Assembly (NCBI GenBank): GCA_964514385.1 | Contig: CAZEQJ010000014.1 | Location: forward strand, 12,464 to 76,463 | From: CAZEQJ01 sp964514385 | Lineage (GTDB): Bacteria; Bacteroidota; Bacteroidia; Cytophagales; Cyclobacteriaceae | DNA length: 64,000 bases | Direction: 5' to 3' | Part shown: in pieces, positions 35,636 to 44,139 of the stretch | Position numbering within the stretch: the stretch's first letter is position 1 | Layout: each line of letters starts with the position of its first letter | Program-made: the position numbers and the translations under genes | Notes under the pieces: generated by a model | The model's input: the letters and a program-made list of their open reading frames with translations, nothing else | Told to the model about the DNA's origin: nothing | The model's database searches: none

Positions 35636-37009
35636 TTGTTTTCATTTTTCAGGATCAATGATCCATACAGACAGTTGTTTATCCTGCTCCTGCTCATACT
35701 GATCAGGATTCCTTATCTTTTTGGAGCACAGACGCCGCTGCTGGAGGAACTACACTGGATTGCTATTGGCAATGCGATGTCGTGGGACTCCTTCCTTTAC
35801 AGCGACCTGATAGATGATACGGCAGCAGGTAGTGCCTTTGTTTACTGGTTTATCGATATTATTTTTGGAAGATGCCTTCTGGCCTATCACTGGATCGCTA
35901 CATTCCTGATATTTGTTCAGGCCGTTATTTTCAACGTACTGCTAATACAAAATAAAGCCGTTTCAGAAAACACCTACACTTTCGGGTTACTATATGTCGT
36001 ATTCACTGCTGTGGTACCGGATTTATGTACATTGTCACCGCCTCTGTTAAGTTTTACCTTTATTTTGCTCGCACTCCGAAATATTTACCTGCGTATGGAC
36101 CGGGTACTAAGTGATGAAACGATTTTCTTTACCGGCCTATTTATGGGCTTCGCCTTTATTTTCTATGTTCCGTCTGTTTTTCTCAGCCTGATTCTTTTCC
36201 TTTCTATGCTGTTGTTTACCAGCATAATGCAACGCCGGTTTTTATTAAGCCTGCTGGGGTTTCTTCTACCTGTCATTTCCTTATTCTTTTTTTACCTGGT
36301 GGTTGGAGAAAGTGATACATTTTTTGAGCTGTTCCTTTTATCTGCCTTCTCTTCCCTTGGGCCGGAATATTTCTCCTTCAGGGAAATTATCATTTTGCTG
36401 GCAGTTCCGCTTGTCTTTGTTATCGTCAGTATCGTATATGTGATCCGAAAGGTACGGTTTACCAATTATCAGTCACGTATCCTCCAAATACTGAGTTTAC
36501 TTTTTGCAGGGGCATTATTTACCCTGTTGTTTACCAATATTAACATGCCGTATGTATTTATCTTTTTCACAGCAAGTGCTGCTTATTTTACCAATGTGAT
36601 GCTGCTCTATGTAAAACGGCAATGGGTAACAGAGGTGGTATTTACGCTCATGGCAGGGGTCTTTATTGCTAATCCATGGATTCATCAGCGACTTGGCCAT
36701 GATTTCCGGAAAAGCTACAGCCGTGAGGATTTTATAAGGAAGCCCGAACAGCATGGTATTTTCATTGGTAGTAGCTATGAAAAATATGGAATGCTTAGTG
36801 CCTCCGGACCATTCATAAACCCATGGTTGGCCAGAAAAGAACTACGTTCAATAACGTCAGAGCAGGACCTGGTAAGATTTTATGAAAGCATACAAAAAGC
36901 AGACCCGGACATCATTTTCGATGAGGAAAACCAGATCCAGACTTTGTTTGAAAAAATTCCGCTCCTTACCGAAGAGTATAACATTCGCGACGGTATAATT
37001 ACGAAGTGA
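35636..37009 (+). CDS. Polytopic membrane protein, DUF6427-like
   Basis: 457 residues with roughly ten membrane helices through about residue 340 and a soluble C-terminal segment of about 115 residues. The N-terminus F-S-F-F-R-I-N-D-P-Y-R and the overall layout resemble the Bacteroidota DUF6427 family, of unknown function; this is from memory. The start is TTG; the next ATG is nearly fifty codons inside the first helices. It diverges from rbfA and overlaps tatC tail to tail by 11 bases. Confidence 0.7.
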   Translation: MFSFFRINDPYRQLFILLLLILIRIPYLFGAQTPLLEELHWIAIGNAMSWDSFLYSDLIDDTAAGSAFVYWFIDIIFGRCLLAYHWIATFLIFVQAVIFNVLLIQNKAVSENTYTFGLLYVVFTAVVPDLCTLSPPLLSFTFILLALRNIYLRMDRVLSDETIFFTGLFMGFAFIFYVPSVFLSLILFLSMLLFTSIMQRRFLLSLLGFLLPVISLFFFYLVVGESDTFFELFLLSAFSSLGPEYFSFREIIILLAVPLVFVIVSIVYVIRKVRFTNYQSRILQILSLLFAGALFTLLFTNINMPYVFIFFTASAAYFTNVMLLYVKRQWVTEVVFTLMAGVFIANPWIHQRLGHDFRKSYSREDFIRKPEQHGIFIGSSYEKYGMLSASGPFINPWLARKELRSITSEQDLVRFYESIQKADPDIIFDEENQIQTLFEKIPLLTEEYNIRDGIITK

Positions 37010-37808
37010 TCTGCTTTCTTCGCTCTGCCCGCTGAATGCGTGCGGAGATCATGATCGAAATTTCGTAGAGCAGGGCCAGCGGAATTGCAATCAGGATCTG
37101 ACTGAATATATCCGGGGGCGTAATGATGGCAGATAGGATGAGTATCGCCATGATCGCATGCCTGCGATATGTTCGCATCAACCCTGGCGTAACGATACCC
37201 GCTTTGGTAGTGAAATATACGACCACAGGCAATTGAAATAGCAGAGCACAGGCCAGCACCAGTGTAGAAACGGTGCCTATATAGGAAATTATATCAAATT
37301 CATTCATTACGCTGGGGTCAATCTGGTAATTAGACAGAAAGTTTATGGATATCGGCACCACAATAAAATAGCCAAACATCACCCCCAGAAAGAAAAGAAA
37401 GCTGACACTCACAGTAGCTCCCCTCGACAGTCGTCGCTCCCGCGGCAGCAGCCCCGGTCTTATAAATCGCCATATTTCCCAGAAGGTGTAAGGAAATGCA
37501 ACAATAAGCCCTATCACAAATGAACTTGTGATATGCATAGTAAACTGACCTGTCATCTTACGACTTTGAATGATGAAGGGGAGTTCCTTTACACAAAGAA
37601 TATTGGTGGTGAATATTTCATCCAACCGGCACAACTGCCTGAATGTCCAGAAATCTGGTCGTGAAGGAGCCAGAATAATCTTGTTGAACACCAGGTCTTT
37701 GGATATGAAGGCTAAAGCCGAAAACACAAAGACCGAGATGAGGCTACGGATAATATGCCACCTGAGCTCTTCCAGGTGGTCAAGAAATGACATCTCCTTC
37801 TCTTCCAC
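36999..37808 (-). CDS. tatC: Twin-arginine translocase subunit TatC
   Basis: Core receptor of the Tat pathway, which exports folded, often cofactor-containing proteins; it binds the twin-arginine signal. 269 residues with six membrane helices. Family marks are M-S-F-L-D-H-L-E-E-L-R-W near the N-terminus and, near the middle, F-P-Y-T-F-W-E-I-W-R-F-I-R-P-G-L. The loop about residues 50-85 is longer than in E. coli TatC. It begins 3 bp after glyA's stop, so they share a transcript. TatA is not in the window. Confidence 0.95.
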   Translation of the reverse strand: MEEKEMSFLDHLEELRWHIIRSLISVFVFSALAFISKDLVFNKIILAPSRPDFWTFRQLCRLDEIFTTNILCVKELPFIIQSRKMTGQFTMHITSSFVIGLIVAFPYTFWEIWRFIRPGLLPRERRLSRGATVSVSFLFFLGVMFGYFIVVPISINFLSNYQIDPSVMNEFDIISYIGTVSTLVLACALLFQLPVVVYFTTKAGIVTPGLMRTYRRHAIMAILILSAIITPPDIFSQILIAIPLALLYEISIMISARIQRAERRKQITS

Positions 37809-37811
37809 TAA

Positions 37812-39101
37812 TTATTCAGCAAATAATGGGTATTCTGACATCCATCGGTTCACTTCCTCCTTTACTTCCCTGATCACGGTAGTGTTGGTATGGTTTGTTA
37901 TGACACGGTCGATGAGGTCGGCCAGATGCGTCATACCTTCGACGCCAATTCCACGCGTAGTAATGGCCGGTGTGCCAATTCTCATACCAGAGGTAATCAT
38001 GGGTGATTTGTCATCATACGGCACCATGTTTTTGTTGATCGTAATATCTGCCTGTATCAGGGCGTCCTCAGCTTCTTTTCCGGATACGCCTTTAGACCTG
38101 AGGTCTATGAGCATCAGATGATTATCTGTACCATTACTGATGATGTCATAACCTTTTTTGACGAAGGCATCCGCCAGGGCACTCGCATTTTCCTTAACGC
38201 GCTGTGTATATTGCCTGAACGAATCCTGTAACGCTTCACCAAAAGCTACAGCCTTCGCGGCGATCACGTGTTCCAGCGGCCCCCCTTGTGTACCCGGAAA
38301 TACTCCTGAATCAAGCAGGGAAGATAGCTTGCGGATTTTTCCTTTTGAAGTGGTGATACCCATTGGGTTATCAATATCGTGGCGTAGCATGATGAGTCCT
38401 CCTCTCGGGCCTCTCAATGTTTTGTGTGTGGTGGTAGTGACGATGTGGCAATATTCAAGTGGGTCATTCAACAATCCGGTTGCTATAAGTCCGGAAGGAT
38501 GTGAAATGTCGGCAAGCAGTATAGCACCTACCTTATGGGCTATTTCTCGGAGTCGCTTATAGTCCCAGTCACGGCTGTAAGCAGATGCTCCACAAATAAG
38601 AAGTTTGGGTTTTACCTCTATTGCTTTTTTCTCTACTTTATCCCAGTCGATAAGTCCTGTATCTTTTTCCACACCATAGAAATGTGGATCATAGATTTTA
38701 CCAGAGTAGTTGACAGAGGAGCCGTGGGTAAGGTGTCCTCCGTGGCTGAGATCAAAGCCGAGAATGGCATCACCCGGCTTTAGTACCGCGAGCATCACCG
38801 CGGCATTTGCCTGAGCACCTGAGTGGGGCTGTACATTAGCCCATGAAGCCTTGAATAATGATTTGACACGTTCTATGGCCAGGGTTTCAATTTCGTCTAC
38901 AAATTCGCAACCCCCGTAATATCTTTTACCCGGCAACCCTTCCGCGTATTTGTTGGTCAGTACGGTACCCATTGCCTGCATTACCTGTGGAGAGGCAAAA
39001 TTTTCCGAAGCAATTAACTCAATGCCGTGTAACTGCCGCTGATGCTCCTTTTGGATGAGATCAAAGACTTCTGCATCCTGAATGTTCAACACTTCTGCCA
39101 T
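37812..39101 (-). CDS. glyA: Serine hydroxymethyltransferase
   Basis: PLP enzyme that converts serine and tetrahydrofolate to glycine and 5,10-methylene-tetrahydrofolate, the main source of one-carbon units. 429 residues, normal length. Marks are E-L-I-A-S-E-N-F-A-S near 27-36, K-R-Y-Y-G-G-C near 60 and the PLP lysine in V-T-T-T-T-H-K-T-L-R-G-P-R-G-G near 220-235. The first gene of the glyA-tatC pair, with a TAnnTTTG element just upstream. Confidence 0.97.
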   Translation of the reverse strand: MAEVLNIQDAEVFDLIQKEHQRQLHGIELIASENFASPQVMQAMGTVLTNKYAEGLPGKRYYGGCEFVDEIETLAIERVKSLFKASWANVQPHSGAQANAAVMLAVLKPGDAILGFDLSHGGHLTHGSSVNYSGKIYDPHFYGVEKDTGLIDWDKVEKKAIEVKPKLLICGASAYSRDWDYKRLREIAHKVGAILLADISHPSGLIATGLLNDPLEYCHIVTTTTHKTLRGPRGGLIMLRHDIDNPMGITTSKGKIRKLSSLLDSGVFPGTQGGPLEHVIAAKAVAFGEALQDSFRQYTQRVKENASALADAFVKKGYDIISNGTDNHLMLIDLRSKGVSGKEAEDALIQADITINKNMVPYDDKSPMITSGMRIGTPAITTRGIGVEGMTHLADLIDRVITNHTNTTVIREVKEEVNRWMSEYPLFAE

Positions 39102-39117
39102 AATGGTGATTTTGGGT

Positions 39118-39125
39118 CAAAATTA
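39118..39125 (-). promoter_or_regulatory. Bacteroidota -7 element for glyA
   Basis: On the minus strand the sequence reads TAATTTTG (TAnnTTTG), 17 bp upstream of the glyA ATG, predicting a transcription start about 10 nt before the start codon. Confidence 0.4.
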
Positions 39126-39263
39126 ACTGAGATTCTCAAGAATACCTAAGCTTTTCAATGCATACAATATTCTTGGAATTATTATATCTTTTTAGTTTTT
39201 AATATCGTAATTAAGTATATTGATACTCAATCAATTATATTTGTATAAAGGAAAAGAGAAAAG
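39126..39263. other. AT-rich divergent intergenic region with inverted repeat
   Basis: Holds an 8-bp inverted repeat (CAAGAATA at 39137-39144, TATTCTTG at 39168-39175) and, for the rightward genes, a TATATTTG element at 39236-39243 (TAnnTTTG). Its downstream transcript would start near 39250, about 14 nt before the ORF at 39264. Confidence 0.4.
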
Positions 39264-39443
39264 ATGAGAAGCTGGATGAAAAACAAGGAGTTGTTAAAGA
39301 TTCTGATTGACACCAATCATAAGCTTACCCGTCAGTTCTGCTTTCAGAACGTAAGAACATCAAATTCTCATGATTCATTCGTTTCCAGCAAAAATCTGCC
39401 GGAAGTTCCGCTTTTTACCTATCATAATCACTTTTCTAACTAA
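39264..39443 (+). CDS. 59-residue leader-like ORF upstream of pheA
   Basis: ATG at 39264 preceded by the purine-rich AAAGGAAAAGAGAAAAG, stop TAA at 39441-39443. The product is basic, with no signal peptide and no recognised family; it contains five Phe and two Tyr in 59 residues, Phe mostly in the second half. It stops eight bases before the TTG start of pheA, so pheA translation may depend on it. It could be a leader peptide in the regulation of phenylalanine synthesis or a small protein in its own right; no antiterminator hairpin was recognised. Confidence 0.45.
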   Translation: MRSWMKNKELLKILIDTNHKLTRQFCFQNVRTSNSHDSFVSSKNLPEVPLFTYHNHFSN

Positions 39444-39451
39444 TCAGGCTG

Positions 39452-40516
39452 TTGGATTTACAAAAACTCAGGGAATCTATTGACAATATAGATGACCAGC
39501 TTTTAACGCTATTGGTTGACCGAATTGAGCTTGTCAAGCAGGTGGGTCACCTCAAACAACAGAATAAATCTGCCATTTACCGACCGGAGCGTGAGCAGGA
39601 GATTATTGAGCGCCTCAGTAATGCCAACATTGGCTTGCTGAACAAAAAGGCCATTGAAACTATATTTCTTGAGATATTCGCGGTAAGCCGGAACTTTGAG
39701 CTTCCCGAATGGGTCGCTTACCTCGGGCCGGAAGGGAGTTTTACACATCAGGCGGCAGAGAGTCGCTTCGGCAGCCTGAGTCATTATGTAGAAGTAGGAA
39801 ATATCAAAGGGGTTTTCAACGCCGTCGCCGCTGAACGCGCACGATTTGGTGTGGTACCGGTAGAAAATAACCAGGAAGGTGTGGTTGAGGAAACCATTGA
39901 CCTGCTCGGTCAGAGTGATGTCAAAATCATTGCTGAGGTACCCATGGATATCCATTTTTCTTTTGCCTCCAATCAGGATGAGATCAGAGAAATTGATAAG
40001 ATTTTCTCAAAGGATATTGCATTTCGTCAATGTGAAAACTTTATACAGAACTATTTTCCCGAGCACATCGAGCTCATTCCTGTTGAAAGCACCAGTAAAG
40101 CAGCCCGATTGGCGAAAGAAACACCCGGCAGTGCTGCTATCTGCTCTTCTGTGGCCGCCCGCATCTTCAAACTGCCTATTCTGTTCCATAATATCGAAGA
40201 TTCCAGAGATAACATTACGCGCTTTCTCATATTGGCCAAAGACATGAGAAATCATAACAAAGGGGTTAACAAAACCTCTATTCTTGCCATGCTGTCGCAC
40301 CGTCCGGGTGCTTTAGCCGAATTTTTACAGGATTTTTACCTGGAAGGGATAAACCTGACCAAGATTGATGGAAGGCCGGCAAAAGAAGGAAAATCCTTTA
40401 ACTACAACTTTTACATCGATTTTGAAGGTCATATCGATGACGAGAAAGTACAAAAGGTAATAAGTAAACACCAGGAACAGTTAAAATGGCTGGGCAGCTA
40501 TCCCAAACTTTGCTAA
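39452..40516 (+). CDS. pheA: Bifunctional chorismate mutase / prephenate dehydratase
   Basis: P-protein of phenylalanine synthesis, 354 residues: chorismate mutase at about 1-85 (L-R-E-S-I-D-N-I-D-D-Q-L-L-T-L-L), prephenate dehydratase at about 90-270 (Y-L-G-P-E-G-S-F-T-H-Q-A, and the catalytic D-N-I-T-R-F-L) and a C-terminal ACT domain (P-G-A-L-A-E-F-L; K-I-D-G-R-P) that should bind Phe for feedback inhibition. The ACT motif usually written E-S-R-P reads I-D-G-R-P here. The start is TTG at 39452, confirmed by the family's D-x-x-x-L-R-x-x-I-D-x-I-D start. Confidence 0.93.
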   Translation: MDLQKLRESIDNIDDQLLTLLVDRIELVKQVGHLKQQNKSAIYRPEREQEIIERLSNANIGLLNKKAIETIFLEIFAVSRNFELPEWVAYLGPEGSFTHQAAESRFGSLSHYVEVGNIKGVFNAVAAERARFGVVPVENNQEGVVEETIDLLGQSDVKIIAEVPMDIHFSFASNQDEIREIDKIFSKDIAFRQCENFIQNYFPEHIELIPVESTSKAARLAKETPGSAAICSSVAARIFKLPILFHNIEDSRDNITRFLILAKDMRNHNKGVNKTSILAMLSHRPGALAEFLQDFYLEGINLTKIDGRPAKEGKSFNYNFYIDFEGHIDDEKVQKVISKHQEQLKWLGSYPKLC

Positions 40517-40547
40517 ACATATGCAAATAACATCCTGTTAAGCTCAC

Positions 40548-41960
40548 ATGAGTGCAGGATTGGTCTGGTTTAGGAATAACCTTCGGATACACGATAATGA
40601 AGTGCTGTACCGGGCAGTCAGCGAAAATGATAATGTCATCTGTATTTACTGTTATGACCCTGCATGGGATGAAGCCAACCCCTATCTGGTAGATGTTGCG
40701 AAAATGGGAGAGTTCAGAAAAAAATTCCTGAAGGAATCTCTCATCAATCTTGACCTCAACCTGAAGAAGTTTGGCGGTGAACTAAATTTCTTCTATGGTA
40801 AGCCGCATAAAGTCATTGCTGATATCCTCAGTAAAGAAAAAGTCGATACCCTCTATTATTCCAGGGAAACCACATACGAGGAAACCCTCCAGGAACAACA
40901 GGTCGAAGCTGAAGTCAACCGGAAAAAATGGAATATCAAAACCTACTGGTGCCATACCTTATATCACCTGGAGGACATTCCGTTTACCATACCCTCTTTA
41001 CCTGATATTTTCACACAGTTTCGTAAAAAAGTTGAAAAGGAATCCCACATCCGGGATGAGTTTCCCATACCTGAGGCGATCAACGGAAAATCACTCCACT
41101 ATGCTGATCAAATAATAGTACCCGATAGCCCAGTAAGCCGGATAGATGATACTCTCTCATTCCGCGGTGGAGAGTCTGCCGCCTGGGAACGGCTAAATCA
41201 TTATTTCTGGAAAACAGAAAAGCTCAAAAACTATAAATATACACGTAACAAACTGCTGGGTGCTGACTACTCCAGCAAGTTCAGTCCATGGCTTGCCCTG
41301 GGGTGTATTTCGGCAAAAACCATCTGGCATCAGGTGGCGAAGTTTGAAAAACAGGTCCACAAAAATGTATCCACCTACTGGCTGGTATTTGAGCTGATCT
41401 GGCGGGATTATTTCTGGTATGTGGCCAGAAAGTTTGGTAACCGGTTATTCCATTACAAGGGAATAAAGCATGAAGATCCCGGTCATAATCAAAACAGAAA
41501 GCTTTTTCAACTATGGTGTGAAGGAAATACGGGTATCCCCTTTATTGATGCCAACATGCGGGAGCTGAGCAGCACGGGATTTATGAGCAACCGGGGGAGG
41601 CAAAATGTAGCCTCGTTTCTGGTAAAAGACCTGAAAGTAGACTGGCGATGGGGCGCAGCCTGGTTTGAAAGCCTCTTGATAGATTATGACGTGCACAGCA
41701 ACTGGGGCAACTGGCAGTATGTGACAGGTATTGGGAATGATCCGCGAGAAAACCGGTATTTCAATATTCTCAGCCAGGCAAAAAAATACGACAGCAAAGG
41801 TGATTACGTCCGGTATTGGATACCTGAACTTCATAATGTACCGGGGTTTAAAGCCCACACACCCTCTTTACTCACACGTGAAGAACAGGCTCAACTTTCC
41901 TTTTTTCCGGGCACGGATTATCCCAACCCCATTATCAACATAAGGAAATGGGTCTACTAG
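40548..41960 (+). CDS. DASH-type cryptochrome/photolyase
   Basis: 470 residues. The N-terminal alpha/beta domain (about 1-200) begins G-L-V-W-F-R-N-N-L-R-I-H-D-N, the family's antenna-binding start. The helical C-terminal FAD domain includes W-R-D-Y-F-W-Y, then R-Q-N-V-A-S-F-L, the W-R-W-G-A-A-W-F-E region and G-N-D-P-R-E-N-R-Y-F-N-I, all matching the CRY-DASH group, which repairs UV-made pyrimidine dimers in single-stranded DNA or acts as a light sensor. Its last four bases overlap the osmC-like gene tail to tail. Confidence 0.92.
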   Translation: MSAGLVWFRNNLRIHDNEVLYRAVSENDNVICIYCYDPAWDEANPYLVDVAKMGEFRKKFLKESLINLDLNLKKFGGELNFFYGKPHKVIADILSKEKVDTLYYSRETTYEETLQEQQVEAEVNRKKWNIKTYWCHTLYHLEDIPFTIPSLPDIFTQFRKKVEKESHIRDEFPIPEAINGKSLHYADQIIVPDSPVSRIDDTLSFRGGESAAWERLNHYFWKTEKLKNYKYTRNKLLGADYSSKFSPWLALGCISAKTIWHQVAKFEKQVHKNVSTYWLVFELIWRDYFWYVARKFGNRLFHYKGIKHEDPGHNQNRKLFQLWCEGNTGIPFIDANMRELSSTGFMSNRGRQNVASFLVKDLKVDWRWGAAWFESLLIDYDVHSNWGNWQYVTGIGNDPRENRYFNILSQAKKYDSKGDYVRYWIPELHNVPGFKAHTPSLLTREEQAQLSFFPGTDYPNPIINIRKWVY

Positions 41961-42370
41961 GGTAATATGTCTATGCCGTACGAAATGTTTACCGTAGGCT
42001 CCAGATGCTTGGTCACGGAGCAATATTTATTCATGCTCAGCTCTACCGCACGTTTCACTTTATCTTCATTGAGATCACCCCAAAACCGGTATTGGATATG
42101 GATATTCTTAAATAGCGCCGGAATATCATCCACACGGTCACCTGTAACCTCAACCTTGTAATCGCGGACAGGTTCACGTTGCTTTTTTAAAATCTGCAGC
42201 ACATCGATACTGGAGCATGTACCCAAAGAAGCCAGTAGCACCTGCATCGGTCGCATGCCCTTATTATGGCCGCCTACCTCTGCGGAAGCGTCGGTTTCCA
42301 GGGCGAATCCATCGTCATTGGATGCACGTAGATGATAATCGTCATCAAGTCTGTCAATGTGTATTTTCAT
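41957..42370 (-). CDS. OsmC/Ohr family protein
   Basis: 137 residues from the ATG at 42370; a longer frame extending to 42616 would run through the rhodanese gene and is a shadow. The product has the OsmC fold: N-terminal beta part, H-N-K-G-M-R-P-M-Q-V-L-L-A-S-L-G-T-C-S-S near 40-55 with the redox Cys, and C-S-V-T-K-H-L near 115 with the second Cys. These proteins reduce organic hydroperoxides. It diverges from the rhodanese gene. Confidence 0.9.
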   Translation of the reverse strand: MKIHIDRLDDDYHLRASNDDGFALETDASAEVGGHNKGMRPMQVLLASLGTCSSIDVLQILKKQREPVRDYKVEVTGDRVDDIPALFKNIHIQYRFWGDLNEDKVKRAVELSMNKYCSVTKHLEPTVNISYGIDILP

Positions 42371-42373
42371 GAT

Positions 42374-42381
42374 TACCTTTG
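42374..42381 (+). promoter_or_regulatory. Bacteroidota -7 element for the rhodanese gene
   Basis: TACCTTTG (TAnnTTTG) in the osmC/rhodanese divergent gap; predicted transcription start near 42388, 30 nt before the ATG. Confidence 0.45.
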
Positions 42382-42417
42382 GTATGAATTTGATGCAACT
42401 TAAAACAATAACTAAAT

Positions 42418-42732
42418 ATGAAAGAAATAAGCGTAAAAGAATTAAAAGAGTGGCAGGATAATGGAGCGGATTTTCAGCTGATCGATGTGCGTGAACCGCA
42501 CGAGTATGATCATGGAAATATGGGAGGTGAGTTAATTCCGCTGGCATCCGTTCCCAGTAATATTGACAAATTTGCCCGCGATAAAAAAGTCGTCGTGCAT
42601 TGCCGAAGTGGAGCAAGAAGTGCCAATGCCATTCGCTTTCTGGAGCAAAAAGGATACGATAATCTGTATAATCTTGCCGGCGGTATCATCGCATGGGGTG
42701 AAGAAATTGACCCTTCACTACCGAAATTTTAA
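42418..42732 (+). CDS. Rhodanese-like sulfurtransferase, single domain
   Basis: 104 residues, one rhodanese domain. The active-site loop is V-V-H-C-R-S-G-A-R-S with the sulfur-carrying Cys; D-V-R-E-P-H-E-Y-D-H-G-N and N-L-A-G-G-I-I-A-W are the CH2A-type and closing family motifs. No signal peptide, so it is cytoplasmic, probably handling persulfide sulfur. It is divergent from the peroxide-reducing OsmC protein, a sensible thiol-stress pairing. Confidence 0.93.
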   Translation: MKEISVKELKEWQDNGADFQLIDVREPHEYDHGNMGGELIPLASVPSNIDKFARDKKVVVHCRSGARSANAIRFLEQKGYDNLYNLAGGIIAWGEEIDPSLPKF

Positions 42733-42752
42733 CTTCAGGGCAATAAATAGAT

Positions 42753-42760
42753 TATTTTTG
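42753..42760 (+). promoter_or_regulatory. Bacteroidota -7 element upstream of gldJ
   Basis: TATTTTTG (TAnnTTTG) about 108 bp before the gldJ start. It would give a leader of about 100 nt containing the inverted repeat TTGAC/GTCAA (42803-42818) and a repeated ACTTGTTGAA (42783-42792, 42832-42841). Confidence 0.35.
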
Positions 42761-42867
42761 CATTAATTTTAGTGAAAATAATACTTGTTGAAGGTTATGC
42801 GCTTGACGTATTAGTCAAAATACATATCTTTACTTGTTGAACAGTGTGTTGAATTTAATTTGTTGTT

Positions 42868-44079
42868 ATGAACAAGCATTTTGGTAATGGCTTTATTGCC
42901 ACCGCTGGTATTCTTATTAGCGCTTTTATGTATTCATGTGCCGGAGGTGGAAATCCTTCCAGCTCAGCTCCGGGTATTCAGAGTACCACCACTCGTCTGG
43001 CTTACAATGAAGATGGTGGGTTTCAGGTAAACGAATATCGTGGTCAGCCTGATGGTCCCAACCTTGTCTTTATAGAAGGTGGTCGTATGGTATTGGGCTC
43101 GTATGAGGAAGATCTCCTGCACAAAAGAGATAATATTGAAAGAGCTGTAACGGTAGCTTCCTTCTACATGGACGAAACAGAGGTAGCCAACATTCACTGG
43201 CTGGAGTATCTCTACTACATTCAGCTCGACAGCTCGCGTGCGTTTTACGAGTCGGCATTGCCGGACAGCACGGTTTGGGCAAGGGAACTGGCATACAATG
43301 ATCCGTATGTAGAGCAATACCTCAGATACCCCGGTTTCCGTTATTTTCCGGTAGTCGGTATAAACTGGAGACAAGCCAATGACTATTGCCACTGGAGAAC
43401 TTCCGTTGTAAATATTAAACTTGCTGAAGAAGCCGGTCTGGAAGAGATTCCTGCCGAATCAGGTGGTCGTATTCCTCTGGAAACAGGTGTTGTGCTTCCG
43501 GACTACAGACTCCCTTCTGAAGCAGAATGGGAATATGCCGCACAGGCAATGCTGGGAACGCAGTGGTATGATGAAAACCAGACTCATCAGCGTATTTATC
43601 CCTGGGATGGTCATTCCCTGCGTCAGCCATATGGCAAAGAAATGGGATATTTCCTTGCCAACTTCAAGCGAGGCAGAGGTGACTATGCCGGTATAGCCGG
43701 AAAGCTTAATGACGGAGCTATGATTACTGAGTATATCTATGCCTATCCTCCAAACGACTTCGGTCTGTACAATATGGCAGGTAATGTGAATGAATGGGTA
43801 CTTGATGTGTACCGCCCACTTTCATTCCAGGATGTAGAAGACCTTAACCCGGTACGTCGTAATGATTATCTGGATGAAATAAGCCGATATGATGCCGGCG
43901 CTGATAACCCGACGCCAAACTCCCTGATGAGTAATACCCTACGTGTTTACAAAGGAGGATCATGGAAAGACATCGCTTACTGGCTGTCTCCAGGAACAAG
44001 AAGATTTCTTGAAGAAGACAGCGCAACTGCCACCATTGGTTTCCGTTGTGCGATGATCCGCGCAGACACTAACTATTGA
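42868..44079 (+). CDS. gldJ: GldJ-type gliding motility lipoprotein (sulfatase-modifying fold)
   Basis: 403 residues. The signal peptide ends at F-M-Y-S-C (Cys24), a lipobox. The mature protein is a formylglycine-generating-enzyme-like domain: L-V-F-I-E-G-G-R-M-V-L-G-S, F-Y-M-D-E-T-E-V, V-G-I-N-W, R-L-P-S-E-A-E-W-E-Y-A, N-M-A-G-N-V-N-E-W-V-L-D-V-Y, and Y-K-G-G-S-W near the end. The N-terminal Y-N-E-D-G-G-F-Q-V and overall order fit GldJ, required for gliding and type IX secretion in Flavobacterium; it is shorter than that protein (about 560) by lack of two insertions. GldK is the alternative. Confidence 0.85.
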   Translation: MNKHFGNGFIATAGILISAFMYSCAGGGNPSSSAPGIQSTTTRLAYNEDGGFQVNEYRGQPDGPNLVFIEGGRMVLGSYEEDLLHKRDNIERAVTVASFYMDETEVANIHWLEYLYYIQLDSSRAFYESALPDSTVWARELAYNDPYVEQYLRYPGFRYFPVVGINWRQANDYCHWRTSVVNIKLAEEAGLEEIPAESGGRIPLETGVVLPDYRLPSEAEWEYAAQAMLGTQWYDENQTHQRIYPWDGHSLRQPYGKEMGYFLANFKRGRGDYAGIAGKLNDGAMITEYIYAYPPNDFGLYNMAGNVNEWVLDVYRPLSFQDVEDLNPVRRNDYLDEISRYDAGADNPTPNSLMSNTLRVYKGGSWKDIAYWLSPGTRRFLEEDSATATIGFRCAMIRADTNY

Positions 44080-44110
44080 TATCGATCAAAACTTGTTCAA
44101 CATTGTAAAC

Positions 44111-44139
44111 AAACCCTGGCGTGTAATCGTCAGGGTTTT
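44111..44139 (+). terminator. Rho-independent terminator after gldJ
   Basis: AAACCCTG (44111-44118) pairs with CAGGGTTT (44131-44138) around a 12-nt loop, followed by a T-run. It ends the gldJ transcript 32 bp after the stop and abuts the comF-like stop codon at 44140, so it may serve both directions. Confidence 0.8.

Noticed and set aside
42371..42616. N-terminal extension of the OsmC-like protein
   Set aside because: It runs antisense through the rhodanese gene; the ATG at 42370 gives the normal family start and length.
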